Part shown: piece by piece, positions 20,132 through 29,560 of the stretch
Position numbering within the stretch: the stretch's first letter is position 1
How the letters are laid out: each line of letters opens with the position of its first letter
Assembly: GCF_004355185.1 (NCBI RefSeq)
Contig: NZ_CP037922.1
Span: forward strand, 186,001-250,000
Source: Hymenobacter radiodurans
GTDB lineage: Bacteria; Bacteroidota; Bacteroidia; Cytophagales; Hymenobacteraceae
Reading direction: 5' to 3'
DNA: 64,000 nt
Program-made: the position numbers and the translations under genes
The notes under the pieces: model-generated
The model's database searches: none
What the model was told of the DNA's origin: nothing
What the model saw: only the letters and a program-made list of their open reading frames with translations

Positions 20132-21517
20132 TTAGATGGAAACGGGCAGCGGCCGCAGGCCGGGCTCAGGCGGCAGGGCCGGCGCATAGGCTCGCCTACA
20201 GATCGGCTGGCCTATCCGCTCCACGGGCACATAAAACTCAGAGTGCAGAAAGCAGGTCGGATTATCGGTGGCCAGGCGTTGCCAGGAGGAGGGCGCATCG
20301 GCTTCGGGGGGCATTTTTAGCAAATACTGCATTAGCTCGCCAGCCAGCGTTTGCTCGGCTTGCAGGCGCGAAACCATGAAGAAGTCGGTGCCAAACAGCA
20401 GCCGGTCGCGGTAAGGTGACTGCTGACTCAGATCGGCGGCCAACGTTTGGAATAGCTCATTTTCCGCCCGCCCCCGAAACACGACTGGCCCTTCGGCCAG
20501 GGTAAAGGCTACATCGGTGTACACGTTGGGATACTTGCGCATGAGCCACCGCACGCCCGCGTACCAGTTGGCAGGAGCCTCTTCCGGTAGCTGGGCCGCG
20601 GCGGGCGACTGGGGGGCTTTTTCCTGGGCTTTGAGGTAGGCTAGAATTTCGTCGCCGCCGCCATAGTGCGCCAGACACAGTTTCAACTCGGGGTAGCGGG
20701 CCAGCACCAGGTCGTAGAGGCGAGGCTCCAGCAGCAGATCACTAAATACGTCGTTGCGGAAGCTGAAGCGCCCTTCCTCCACTGGGAGCGGAAATTCGTT
20801 GTCGCCCAGCTTAAAGGGCTTACCCGGTTCCGTAGCTTCCGCAATACGCTGGCGCAGCGCCGGCGGCAGGGGGGGCCAGCGCAAGTGGGGGGCTAATTCG
20901 CCCTGGTAATAAATGCCACCGCGCGAGCAGTGGGTGAGCACCGGCACCTGATGCTTTTGGGCAAACGCATACACCAGATCCAGGCGCTCATCGAAGGGAA
21001 AAAAGCCGAGCGAAGGATACAGCTTCAACCCAACGAAACCCCGCTTCAGCCACTTTTCCGCGAAAGCCAGATTTTGCGCCGCCGTACCCATGCGCGGGTC
21101 GAGGCACAGGAAGGGCAAGCACGTATTCGGGTGGCGCTTGCGTACTTCCAGCAGTTGCCAGAGCTGGGTGTCGTAGTTGAGCGTAGCGGCTCCCGCGCCC
21201 ATATAATCCATATTCAAAGCCAGCAGTACAAAGCGGGTTCCGGCCGGATAGTGCGGCTGCAGCTGTTGCTCGAATACGCTCACTTGGGATATGCCGCTGC
21301 CAATTTCCAGAAAGGCCGCATAGCGTTGGAGCAAGGGCAGTCGGAATCTTTTGCCGAACAGGTTGGTCAGTTTCACGAGCAGCGTAGTGGCCCCCGGCAC
21401 CTTCAGCACGGCGCGTAGCACCGAGCCCAGCCGCCGCCCCGTGTACATATCCAGAAACCTCAGCGGGGCGCAATCCAGGTTAAAGACGTGCGCGTGGCAG
21501 TTGTAGAGATTGCTCAT
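20132..21517 (-). CDS. Amidohydrolase-2 family metal-dependent hydrolase
   Basis: 461 residues. The TIM-barrel amidohydrolase pattern is visible: N-terminal metal site YNCHAHVFN (His at about 8 and 10), GFVGLKLYPSLGFFP with a likely Lys near 170, VLTHCSRGG near 200, LCLAHYGGGDE near 300 and RLLFGTDFFM near 400 (metal-binding Asp). This fits PF04909-type decarboxylases or hydrolases. The substrate is unknown and the protein is longer than most family members because of inserts. It starts 12 bases after the upstream membrane-protein gene. Its pairing with a membrane protein and a small beta protein is unusual. Confidence 0.85.
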   Translation of the reverse strand: MSNLYNCHAHVFNLDCAPLRFLDMYTGRRLGSVLRAVLKVPGATTLLVKLTNLFGKRFRLPLLQRYAAFLEIGSGISQVSVFEQQLQPHYPAGTRFVLLALNMDYMGAGAATLNYDTQLWQLLEVRKRHPNTCLPFLCLDPRMGTAAQNLAFAEKWLKRGFVGLKLYPSLGFFPFDERLDLVYAFAQKHQVPVLTHCSRGGIYYQGELAPHLRWPPLPPALRQRIAEATEPGKPFKLGDNEFPLPVEEGRFSFRNDVFSDLLLEPRLYDLVLARYPELKLCLAHYGGGDEILAYLKAQEKAPQSPAAAQLPEEAPANWYAGVRWLMRKYPNVYTDVAFTLAEGPVVFRGRAENELFQTLAADLSQQSPYRDRLLFGTDFFMVSRLQAEQTLAGELMQYLLKMPPEADAPSSWQRLATDNPTCFLHSEFYVPVERIGQPICRRAYAPALPPEPGLRPLPVSI

Positions 21518-21529
21518 AGCAAAAGCTGG

Positions 21530-22869
21530 TCAGCTAGGCTCTTTGGGAGAAGTAGCAGTGGCAGTGGGTGGGCGCAAACCCTGGTTGCGCATGTTCACGA
21601 GACGGTTGAGCAGCTCAAACCAGAAGGGCGCCCCAAAGGACAGCGCCGCCCCCGTCAGGAGCCAGCCCAGGCCGGTAAGCCACCACGGCTGTTGCAGGTT
21701 GGGGGCAGTAGTAGCCGGTGGCGCAGCCCGCAAAACGAGGCCGCCGCGCGTTGGCAGCTGGAGGAGTGTGTCGCGCTGCCACTGCACCACAGCGGCCGGC
21801 ACTACTGATTGCAGGCTGTCAGCGGCTGGTGAGGGTAGTAGGTCCCGCTGGTGATGGACCCAGTAGGCGGGCCGCACTATGGTGCCCGTAGTGCGTTCAC
21901 CTCTGATCCGGCGCCACATTCGCTGACTCCGGGTGGGTGCATGGGCCACTGCCGGTTGGTACGTGAAAAAGGAGTCGGGCAGCTTCGTACTGTCGACGGT
22001 GGGCGGTATCGTCCAGCCGATGGGATAGCCGTGGCGCTGCAGGCCCTTAGTCAGCGAGTCGGCCTGGTTGATGAACGCCCGCACCTGTTGTTTGGTGCTT
22101 AGAGAGTCGGGGGGCTTATTGCCAGTAGAAGGCAGTGCAGCAACTCTAGCTCGGGCCACCACTTCGGTTGCATAATCGGCTACGCGGCGGCGCTCCTCGG
22201 CGTGCTCCCAGAAGTAGCGGGCCACGTAGAGCGAATCGAGGTTGCACACTATTGCCAGCAGTAAGCCCAAGGCAAATAAATACGGCCTGATTTCGCGCTT
22301 ATACCAGCCCGTAACCCGCTCCATGTAGTTATCATACCATACAGCCAGCCCGCGCACAAATTCAGCAAATACCTTTTCGTCGCCTACTGCTCCGGCAACG
22401 GTACAACCCTGGGCATTGAGCAACAGGCTTTGCAGCAGCCGTTTAAAATCGCCGGGCGAGACGTGTGCCAAGCCCGCTTCAAACTTCGCCAACGCCGTTG
22501 CCTGGCCCGCGCCCGGATCGGTAACTTGGTACTCGTATTCGCCGCTGGGCTGCTGCACAAACTCGTGGGTGCGGGCTTCGTCAATCACTAAATCGACAAT
22601 GGCTTTTACGAATACACTGGACGGAACATAGGTTGGGGGCGTTTGGTGGTTTGCGCCAGCATATCCACGCTGGGGTGCCGATACATCAGCTCAGCCCAGT
22701 TTTTGTCGTTGCCGCTGTTGAGGGCCTTAGTAAGCTGGTAGCGCAGAAATCGCCCCCGCAAATTGATTTTGCTCGCAATCAACTCAAACCCCGACAGCAC
22801 TACCTGGCTGAAAAACAAGTATAGCAAGGCCAGTGAGATAGCAACTTCCAGGATAGGGATAAGCGACAT
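21530..22869 (-). pseudogene. Three-helix membrane protein of unknown function, one frameshift
   Basis: Two frames (22869-about 22606 and about 22640-21530) read together as one protein of about 446 residues. An N-terminal helix (ILEVAISLALLYLFF) is followed by a soluble helical domain (about 50-200) containing KRPPTYVPSSVFVKAIVDLV at the junction. A second helix (YLFALGLLLAIVCNLDSLYV) leads to a periplasmic or cytosolic domain, and a third helix (WLTGLGWLLTGAALSFGAPF) precedes FWFELLNRLVNMR. The break is the run of five G at 22635-22639 (plus strand); one more base joins the frames. I do not recognise the family. It heads the leftward operon that contains the amidohydrolase. Confidence 0.75.
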
Positions 22870-22940
22870 ATCGATACCTCTTATTGGCCTGACAATCCGA
22901 TTCCTGGCGCGCCACGGTACTTCCCGTCAATTATGAGATT

Positions 22941-23564
22941 TTACGCTGCCACCCAGCCCTCCCGCATGGCCTGTACTACCAGGCCAACCAGTGTTTTGGC
23001 TCCCGTTTTTTGCAGCAAGGCTCGGCGGTGGCTTTCTACGGTGCGCACACTCAGAAAAAGGCGGTCGGCTATTTCCTGGTTACAGTGGTCGGCAATTACA
23101 AGGCGTAATACTTCCAGCTCGCGGCGGCTGAAAGGTGTGGGCGGTGCGCTCCGCCGAGCCTTTCGGGCTGGGCAGCAAAATGCTTCAGTGGGATAAAGCA
23201 GATTACCAACGCACTTTATTACTTCCGTAGGCGTCGCGCGACGTGGAAGTAACGTGTAGCCCATTTGCGCCAATAGGTTGCAGGTAGCGGTGGGCAGGCG
23301 TCGTCTGGTGAGCACTACTAGCCGCTGCTGGTTGTGGGCGCCGTGCAGTTGCAGCAGTTGCGGCAACAAGCCGGAATCGGCCGCCATGGCATCGACAATA
23401 ACCAAGGCGAAGCGCTGCTGCGCTAGCAGCTTCAGAAGCTGGTCGGGGTCGGGGAGGGTGCAGATGCGCAGAGCCGGCCATGTTTCGCGCAGCATAGCAA
23501 TCAGGCCCAGGCGATACAGCGTGGGTGAGGCAGCAACTAGCACATCCCCTGCGGGTATAGTCAT
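22941..23564 (-). CDS. LuxR/NarL-type response regulator with degenerate receiver
   Basis: 207 residues. The C-terminal helix-turn-helix (about 145-205) is typical: FSRRELEVLRLVIADHCNQ, EIADRLFLSVRTVESHRRAL. The N-terminal half folds like a receiver, with a candidate phospho-Asp in LVIVDAMAAD near 58. But the acidic pair expected after the first strand is missing (DVLVAASPTLYR), and the conserved Lys near 105 is replaced (LLPRRAT). Phosphorylation-dependent control may therefore be lost or altered. The gene is divergent from a PAS histidine kinase across a 391-base spacer, which suggests a partner relationship. Confidence 0.85.
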   Translation of the reverse strand: MTIPAGDVLVAASPTLYRLGLIAMLRETWPALRICTLPDPDQLLKLLAQQRFALVIVDAMAADSGLLPQLLQLHGAHNQQRLVVLTRRRLPTATCNLLAQMGYTLLPRRATPTEVIKCVGNLLYPTEAFCCPARKARRSAPPTPFSRRELEVLRLVIADHCNQEIADRLFLSVRTVESHRRALLQKTGAKTLVGLVVQAMREGWVAA

Positions 23565-23955
23565 GTAATTTGCTAAGTCAATCCATGTATAAAAATGAAA
23601 TGGGGTAGCAAAAGGTGATAGAGAGTGGCGCGGGTATTTGTATTATATAACGAGTTGAATATAGTAAACTCAGATAGGGAAGTCAATATTTGGTTCTTAA
23701 AAAAGGTAAATTTCATATAAGAATGATTAAATTATAGAGTGTTGCTGACAACTAGTCTCATACCTTCAACCCCCCACGGGTAGTAGTGAGCTAGCCTTAC
23801 CCGATGCGACCTTTGCTTATCAGGTTAGGGTTGTATTTTTGACTACTTAGACCTTTTTCTCCTGATACCTTTACCCACCTCTGCCAAGTCCGACAACAAC
23901 TAAAGACTTCGTCATCGTATAGTTTAGTCGTTCGTCCTCCTTCCGCTACATTTCC
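23565..23955. other. Divergent promoter region, regulator and kinase
   Basis: 391 bases, AT-rich in the left half (23570-23760). No gene or strong hairpin is seen. It should hold the divergent promoters of the LuxR-type gene and the kinase gene. Confidence 0.5.
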
Positions 23956-25070
23956 ATGCTCAATCCGGTATCGTTTTTTCATGACTTCGTGGAGAATATC
24001 CACCAGGTTTTTTTTGTGTATGACCCGGCGACGAATCAAGTGACATTCGTAAATGCTGCTTACGAGCGGCTCCTGGGCGGAAATCGTGCGCGGGTAAATG
24101 AAGAGTTACCCCAGCTCATTGACCGCCTGCATCCCGACGACCGCCCTTACTTGGCTAATTGCTGGCGGCGCTGGCAGCGGGGTCGGCTGGAAGAAAAGGA
24201 AATCGAATTTCGCCTTCTCGCGCCCGATGGCACAGAGCAATGGCTGCAATTGAAGCCCCACCACCAGCAAACCGGAACCGAACAACAGTTGCTGGGGGCT
24301 TTTTAGACGTGATTACCGGCCAGAAAGAGTATATGGCTAACGTTGATAAGTTCAACGCCAAGAAAAACGCCACCCTCGAAATTCTCTCGCACGATCTGGC
24401 CGGCCCATTTATTATGCTGCAACAGCTAGCCGAATACATGGGCGAGCAGGTTGGATCATTGCGGAACGAGAACCTTAACGAGATGATCCGCATCATGCAG
24501 ACCACTTGCAAGGAAAGCGTCGACCTTATCCGCGACTTCGTCGATCAGGAGTTTCTGGATTCGGCCAATGTGGAGCTCAAGCTGGAGCGGGTTGATATGG
24601 TGGAGCGCATGCAGCAGATGATGGAGAGCTATAAGCAGTCGGAGGCGGTAGTTGCCAAAAACTTCACCTTGCTTGCCCCCCAGGAGCCGGTTTACGTCAC
24701 TCTGGACGTCAATAAGTTTATGCAGGTGCTCAACAACCTGGTGTCGAATGCCCTAAAGTTTACGCCCGACGGTGGCCACATCACCCTCACCATAGCGCAG
24801 GGGCCCAGTACCGTGCGCTTCACCGTAGCCGACGACGGCATCGGCATTCCGCAGGCCCAGCAAGCGGGCTTGTTCGATCGTTTTACCAAAGCTCGTCGGC
24901 CCGGCCTGCGCGGCGAAAAGACCACCGGCCTGGGTATGTCGATCATCAAAACCATTGTGGGGCTGCATCGGGGCCGTATCTGGTTTGAAAGCGAAGAAAA
25001 CAAAGGCAGCACCTTTTACATTGACCTGCCGCTGAATATGGCTTCGCAGTCCAACGGGCAGCAGGCTTAA
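23956..25070 (+). pseudogene. PAS-domain histidine kinase, one frameshift
   Basis: Two frames (23956-24306 and about 24290-25070) together give about 371 residues. The N-terminal PAS fold is seen at about 10-115 (FFVYDPATNQVTFVNAAYER, HPDDRPYLANCW). The phospho-acceptor region is ILSHDLAGPF near 145. The ATPase domain has the N box NNLVSNALKF, G1 DDGIGIP and G2 TTGLGMSI, and closes with GSTFYIDLPL. There is no membrane helix, so it is a soluble sensor. The break lies in the run of five G at 24294-24298: one more G turns LLGAF-stop into LLGGFLDVITGQ. It is divergent from a LuxR-type regulator. Confidence 0.85.
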
Positions 25071-25182
25071 AGGACGTTGTTGCTTGCTCGCAGGAGGGCG
25101 TAAGCAACTCGTGTAGCGTAAGCGGTATATTATTTGAAGCCAAGACTACGTTCGGTATTCTTGCCACCTATTTATTTCTCTG

Positions 25183-25686
25183 ATGCATACAGACTCTCAA
25201 AAGCAGACCCTTTTCCAGCAAACCGAGCAAAAGCTCAAGGACCAGGGGTTTTCAATCGACAAGCAAGACCAATCGCGCCCGTGGGGGGGCTTTTTTGTCA
25301 TTAATGAAGACCAAGCCCAGGCCTTTGCCGATGCGTATTTTGATGGGAAGGCCGTAGAAGATCTGCGCATTTCGGGTAAGCTGAGCCCTAAAATTCTGAT
25401 TGTAGCGCCGCAGAAGCGGTTGTCGTGGCAGTATCACCACCGTCGCGCCGAAGTTTGGAAAGTGCTGCAGGGCCCTGTAGGTGTAGTGACAAGCGCCACC
25501 GATGAGGAAGGCGAAGTGAAAACGTATGCCGTTGGTCAGCTGATTACCTTAAAACAAGGCGAGCGTCATCGACTAGTCGGCCTCGACGATTGGGGCGTGC
25601 TAGCCGAAATCTGGCAGCACACAGATGCCACCCAGCCCTCCGATGAGGACGACATCGTGCGCGTGCAGGACGATTTTGGGCGTTAG
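25183..25686 (+). CDS. Cupin-domain protein, mannose-6-phosphate isomerase-like
   Basis: 167 residues. The N-terminal segment has RPWGGFFVI near 28, typical of type II phosphomannose isomerase/ManC cupins. Then come LIVAPQKRLSWQYHHRRAEV (metal-binding His pair near 85) and VWKVLQGPVGV, then GERHRLVGLDDWGVLAEIW (third His). This is a stand-alone cupin likely to bind a metal. An isomerase function on a phosphorylated sugar is plausible but not provable from sequence. A terminator shared with ackA follows. Confidence 0.85.
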   Translation: MHTDSQKQTLFQQTEQKLKDQGFSIDKQDQSRPWGGFFVINEDQAQAFADAYFDGKAVEDLRISGKLSPKILIVAPQKRLSWQYHHRRAEVWKVLQGPVGVVTSATDEEGEVKTYAVGQLITLKQGERHRLVGLDDWGVLAEIWQHTDATQPSDEDDIVRVQDDFGR

Positions 25687-25707
25687 AATACCAGTTCAAT
25701 AAAAGCT

Positions 25708-25745
25708 AAAAACGCGGCCGGAAGCTATTCCGGCCGCGTTTTTTG
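25708..25745. terminator. Bidirectional intrinsic terminator
   Basis: Stem AAAACGCGGCCGGAA / TTCCGGCCGCGTTTT between the convergent cupin and ackA genes. Confidence 0.88.
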
Positions 25746-25789
25746 TGCAAAGTCCCGCGGGCAGCTCGCGCCTGCAGGAAGTACTAGCG

Positions 25790-26988
25790 TCAAGCCGTTA
25801 GCAGCTCAGCGCACTGCCGGGCAATGGCCAGCTCTTCGTTGGTGGGCACCACCAGAATCTTTACCTGCGCTTCGACCTTATTTATTTCGCGCAGCTTCTT
25901 GGCGCGCGTCTCATTGCGGGCGTCGTCGAGGTGCAGGCCCATAAACTCCAGGTTTCGGCAAACCAGGGCGCGGATACGGGCATCGTTTTCGCCCACGCCG
26001 GCCGTGAATACCACCGCGTCGAGGCCGTTGAGCACGGCCGCGTAGGCCCCGATATATTTCTGGATGCGGTAGGCATAGAGGTCGTAAGCCAGCGCGGCGG
26101 TGGGGTCGCCGGCCAGCAGGGCTTTGGTAATGTCGCGCATATCGCTGAAGCCGGTGAGGCCCAGCATACCGCTGCTTTTGTTGAGCAGGCTTTGCACCTG
26201 AGCCGGTTCATAGCCGCGCTCCTGTATCAGGTGAAAAATAACCGACGCATCAAGGTCGCCGGAGCGCGTGCCCATCACCAAGCCACTGAGCGGCCCAAAA
26301 CCCATGCTGGTATCCAAGCATTTGCCCCCAGTACGGCTGCCATGCTACAGCCATTGCCTAGGTGAATGGTGATGATTTTGGCTGCCAGATTTCCTATATA
26401 AATAGCTGCCTGCGCGGCTACATACTGATGGCTGGTGCCGTGAAAACCATACGCCCGTATGCCGAACTCGGTGTAGAACGAAGTGGGCAGCGCGTAACGA
26501 AAGGCCTTGGGGGGCAAAGTTTGGTGAAAAGCCGTATCAAATACCGCTACCTGACGTGCCTGAGGAAACAGGTTTTCGGCCACCTCAATACCCAGATAAT
26601 TAGCCGGATTATGTAAGGGAGCCAAAGAAAATAGCCGCTTGATTTCCGCTTTTACCGCCGGGGTAATGAGCGCTGTGGCGGCAAATGCTTCGCCCCCGTG
26701 CACCACCCGATGCCCTACCACTTCAATCTGCTGTGGGTCGCGGAGTACGCCTTGCGCCGGGTCGGTAAGCAGGCCCACTACTTCCCGCAGCCCAGCCTCA
26801 TGGTCGGGGAGGGGCTGGCTGCGCTGGATAACGGGCTCGGCCTCGCTGGTGAATACGTTGTGGGTGATGGTAGCATCGGGCAGGCCAATCCGCTCCACCA
26901 GACCGCTGCATACGGGCTGTTCGGCGGGCCAGCGGAAGAGTTGATACTTAATAGAGCTGCTGCCGGAATTAATGACGAATAAGTACAT
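25790..26988 (-). pseudogene. ackA: Acetate kinase, one frameshift
   Basis: Two frames (26988-about 26325, then to 25790) give about 399 residues, the normal length. The enzyme makes ATP from acetyl phosphate, ending the Pta-AckA route. Seen: start YLFVINSGSSSIKYQLF, GHRVVHGGE near 92, VAVFDTAFHQTLP near 145, YGFHGTSHQYV near 175, LGNGCSMAAV near 207, and in the second frame DTSMGFGPLSGLVMGTRSGD, FTAGVGEND near 325 and PTNEELAIA. The break is the C run at 26325-26329 (plus strand); one more base gives VLGGKCLDTSM. The other half of the pathway, pta, lies upstream beyond an AT-rich island and is also broken. Confidence 0.9.
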
Positions 26989-27460
26989 AGAAGTCGCTTA
27001 CGTACCGGCCCCTACTTCTAGTTTGCCGGAAGTGGTGTTGCTGGAGTTCACGCCCCCCATACTCACACTGTTAAAGTGTCTGCTCAACTCAAACCTGAGC
27101 TATTGACCAAAAAGAGCCTGAGGTGTCAATAGTTACCAATTGAAAATGCTAAAGCCTTGACAGTAAGGAATGTATTGCTAGTAAAAAATAAACACGCGTT
27201 TTTATTTGATAACTTTGAAAAACAAAGTACTTTTGATTCGCCCTTGGATATAAGCAAACAATCATAGACGATGCTCAGGGTAAGTACACCTATAGTTAGC
27301 CTGACCGGCACCAGCTGAAACGTACGTTGTCTGTCTACAAGACTACTGCGTGCCTGATGGCTCCGTCTGTCGAGCGAGAGTAAAAACGCAAGCATTGAAT
27401 AGGAGAAAACATCACAGCCACAAACTCTGTGTTCGGCCAACTATCCAGAGGCAATAAAGC
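26989..27460. other. Intergenic region, left edge of AT-rich island
   Basis: 472 bases. The first part (to about 27070) has the base composition of the host; beyond about 27110 it becomes AT-rich. A 104-codon leftward open frame is present, but I reject it. No direct repeat or integrase site was recognised at the change of composition. Confidence 0.5.
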
Positions 27461-27922
27461 ATGAGTATTTCTTCCACACTTGACCGAGTTCATGCTAGGG
27501 TAAGGCAAATAAAATGGCTCCGTGATTTTACTGTTTTCACCCGCATAGTTTTAGCCATGGGTTTTCTGCCTTCTGGCTACGTTAAAATTGTTGGGGAGCG
27601 GTTCACCGATTTGTCCGTTTGTCATCCAATGGGCCATTATTTAGAAGCTTTTCATCGGACAGGGTTCTACTACACTTTTGTGGGGGTGGTACAAGTAACT
27701 GCTGCCTGCTTGCTGCTAATTCCGCGCACGGCAACCCTTGGCGCTGTACTTTATTTTCCTATTATTTTAAACATCTGTATCCTAACATTCGCCGTGCGAT
27801 TTGTTGGGTCATGGATTACGGCGCCCCTAATGGTACTAGCTAATTTATATTTGCTTTGCTGGGACTACGATAAATTAAAATATATTCTGCCATTCAACCA
27901 ACGGTCTGATTTAATAAGTTGA
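27461..27922 (+). CDS. DoxX-like membrane protein
   Basis: 153 residues with four membrane helices (about 25-45, 70-95 FVGVVQVTAACLLLIP, 97-115 LGAVLYFPIILNICILTFAV, 120-140). The pattern of short helices with FVGVVQV and IPRTATLGAVL resembles DoxX/DoxD family proteins, whose roles in redox or membrane processes are poorly defined. It is the first gene of the AT-rich island and its codon use leans to A and T, unlike its neighbours. Confidence 0.7.
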   Translation: MSISSTLDRVHARVRQIKWLRDFTVFTRIVLAMGFLPSGYVKIVGERFTDLSVCHPMGHYLEAFHRTGFYYTFVGVVQVTAACLLLIPRTATLGAVLYFPIILNICILTFAVRFVGSWITAPLMVLANLYLLCWDYDKLKYILPFNQRSDLIS

Positions 27923-27962
27923 TAAGTAGAATATTAAATAGTAGTCAAAATAAAATAATGTA

Positions 27963-28178
27963 ATGAAAATATTGTTTACACTATTTGTTCTTATCATGCT
28001 ATTTACGACTGGCTGTGAAATTATGCCTAGCAATACTCTGAAAGATTGTAGGAGCCAATGCGAGGATAGTAAAAAATCTAAAGTATGTTATGAATTCTGT
28101 GATTGTATCCATCAAAATTGTCAACCACTAGATACTTGCCTAGCTGAATACAATAAGGCTCCACAGGAATCAATTTGA
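27963..28178 (+). CDS. Small cysteine-rich lipoprotein
   Basis: 71 residues. The lipoprotein signal LFVLIMLFTTGC (Cys near 18) is followed by a short domain with eight further Cys in about 50 residues (CRSQCEDSKKSKVCYEFC, then CIHQNCQPLDTC). Paired Cys-x3-Cys spacing suggests a disulfide-bonded or metal-binding miniature fold in the envelope. I do not recognise the family. It lies in the AT-rich island, 40 bases after the DoxX-like gene. Confidence 0.65.
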   Translation: MKILFTLFVLIMLFTTGCEIMPSNTLKDCRSQCEDSKKSKVCYEFCDCIHQNCQPLDTCLAEYNKAPQESI

Positions 28179-28286
28179 ATACACAAAGGTGCCTTAAGCT
28201 TAGTATAAATAAGTAATTATTAATCGACATAACAGACTGTTTTTGGTTTTCACAAAATAAACTTTCACACTTTTTCAAACATTGTT

Positions 28287-28586
28287 ATGGATAACACTTC
28301 AAACGCTTCGGCTCCTATTTCGAATTTAATCGGTTGGCTATTTGGGCTGCTTGCTTTGGCCATCGGTGTAGTGAACACTTTCTGGGGTAATGATGCCGGT
28401 TTTGGAATCTTTATTATTGCGATGTCATTTGCCTTTTTTCCTCCGGTAAATGCTTTTATCAAGGAAAAAACAGGATTCGCCATTCCTAGAATAGCAAAAT
28501 GGCTTCTGGGCTTCTTTATTATCTGGGCATCCTTAGGCGTAGGCGAACTGTTCGATAAGATCGACCTTATGATGGCTTCTTTCTAG
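28287..28586 (+). CDS. Small membrane protein, paralog A
   Basis: 99 residues with three predicted helices (NLIGWLFGLLALAIGVVNTF, FGIFIIAMSFAFFPPVNAF, WLLGFFIIWASLGVGELF). It shares its layout and several segments with the next gene: a first helix with IGW-FG and AVGV/AIGV, PPVNxxIKExTG, then IPxIAK. Nothing identifies a function. These two genes are tandem paralogs of about the same length. Confidence 0.72.
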   Translation: MDNTSNASAPISNLIGWLFGLLALAIGVVNTFWGNDAGFGIFIIAMSFAFFPPVNAFIKEKTGFAIPRIAKWLLGFFIIWASLGVGELFDKIDLMMASF

Positions 28587-28678
28587 TCTTCTTATTGGCC
28601 TCCGCTGAAACATAGAGTTATGAAGACGACCTGTTCTGCTTTACTGTTTGCTTGATTTTCAAACTATACATAGGCGTC

Positions 28679-28981
28679 ATGAAAGAAAATGCAGTGCAAG
28701 GGAAGGCCACTCTATCAAGTATAATTGGTTGGGGGTTTGGTATGGTCGTTTTTGCTGTTGGCGTAGCGAATCTGTTTTTGGTGCACCCCGTTCCGGGGAT
28801 TGTTTACCTTTTTCTATCTTTGCTTTACTTACCTCCAGTAAATGTTCTTATCAAGGAAAGAACTGGTTTACATATCCCTGGAATAGCAAAAATAATTTTT
28901 GGCATAATCATTATTCAATTCACTTTGGGCGTGAGTGACTTGGGGGATATGATTGATGACTTTATGATTGAGTATGTATAG
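28679..28981 (+). CDS. Small membrane protein, paralog B
   Basis: 100 residues from the ATG at 28679; a slightly earlier in-frame start would add nine residues. Three helices match paralog A: SIIGWGFGMVVFAVGVANLF, GIVYLFLSLLYLPPVNVLIK and IPGIAKIIFGIIIIQFTLGV. The shared PPVNxLIKExTG-x-x-IPxIAK segment connects helices two and three and is probably on the same side of the membrane in both. Divergence is considerable, so the duplication is not recent. Confidence 0.72.
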   Translation: MKENAVQGKATLSSIIGWGFGMVVFAVGVANLFLVHPVPGIVYLFLSLLYLPPVNVLIKERTGLHIPGIAKIIFGIIIIQFTLGVSDLGDMIDDFMIEYV

Positions 28982-29116
28982 TTTTCGCAATATCATTATA
29001 AATCGAATACAGATCTCTCTAATATATAACTACTGGGCCTTTTACTATTTGTTTTTTAATAAATAGTAAAAGCATTATGTACGCATCATACGATTCTGTG
29101 AAATTATATACATTTT

Positions 29117-29560
29117 ATGAAGTATTTATATCCGCTTGCTTGCATATTATTCTTTTCATCTTGTAATGATAATAATAATAACAAGCCAATCGATGAATGG
29201 GAGCTTAATAAAAACACAAGAATTTTGAATAATGAGAATTCTTCTTACCAGGAGGCGCGTCGGTTAGCTCAAGCTAATATAGGTTCATTCATTAAATCAT
29301 TTGATAATAACAGGGATAGTCTTGAATTCTATATAAAAGCTGGATTCTCGGATGAAAGAGGCGCAGAGAATATGTGGGTTCGCGTTTATTCTGTTGGAGA
29401 TTCTATGCTCGGTGTTTTAGACAACAATCCTATAACAATTCGAAAAAATCGTTTGGGTGATAGCGTGGTTGTTAACATTATAGAAATTGTTGATTTCTCT
29501 ATTTACAAAGGTGATTCTGTTATTCAGGGTAATTATTTGAATCAAGTTTTAGAAAAATGA
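29117..29560 (+). CDS. DUF2314-like lipoprotein
   Basis: 147 residues with a lipoprotein signal (CILFFSSC, Cys near 16) and an Asn-rich linker. The domain at about 65-145 has the DUF2314 pattern: FYIKAGFSDERGAENMWVRV, then MLGVLDNNPI, and a GDSVVVNIIEIVDFSIYKGD strand pair. DUF2314 proteins (YegJ-like) are small and uncharacterised; some look like immunity or cell-surface proteins. It ends the AT-rich island, about 130 bases before the pta stop on the opposite strand. Codon use is strongly AT-biased. Confidence 0.75.
   Translation: MKYLYPLACILFFSSCNDNNNNKPIDEWELNKNTRILNNENSSYQEARRLAQANIGSFIKSFDNNRDSLEFYIKAGFSDERGAENMWVRVYSVGDSMLGVLDNNPITIRKNRLGDSVVVNIIEIVDFSIYKGDSVIQGNYLNQVLEK

Noticed and set aside
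27126..27440. Leftward 104-codon open frame upstream of the DoxX-like gene
   Set aside because: Composition is mixed, there is no domain or signal that makes sense, and it spans the probable island edge and promoter region. I treat it as chance.
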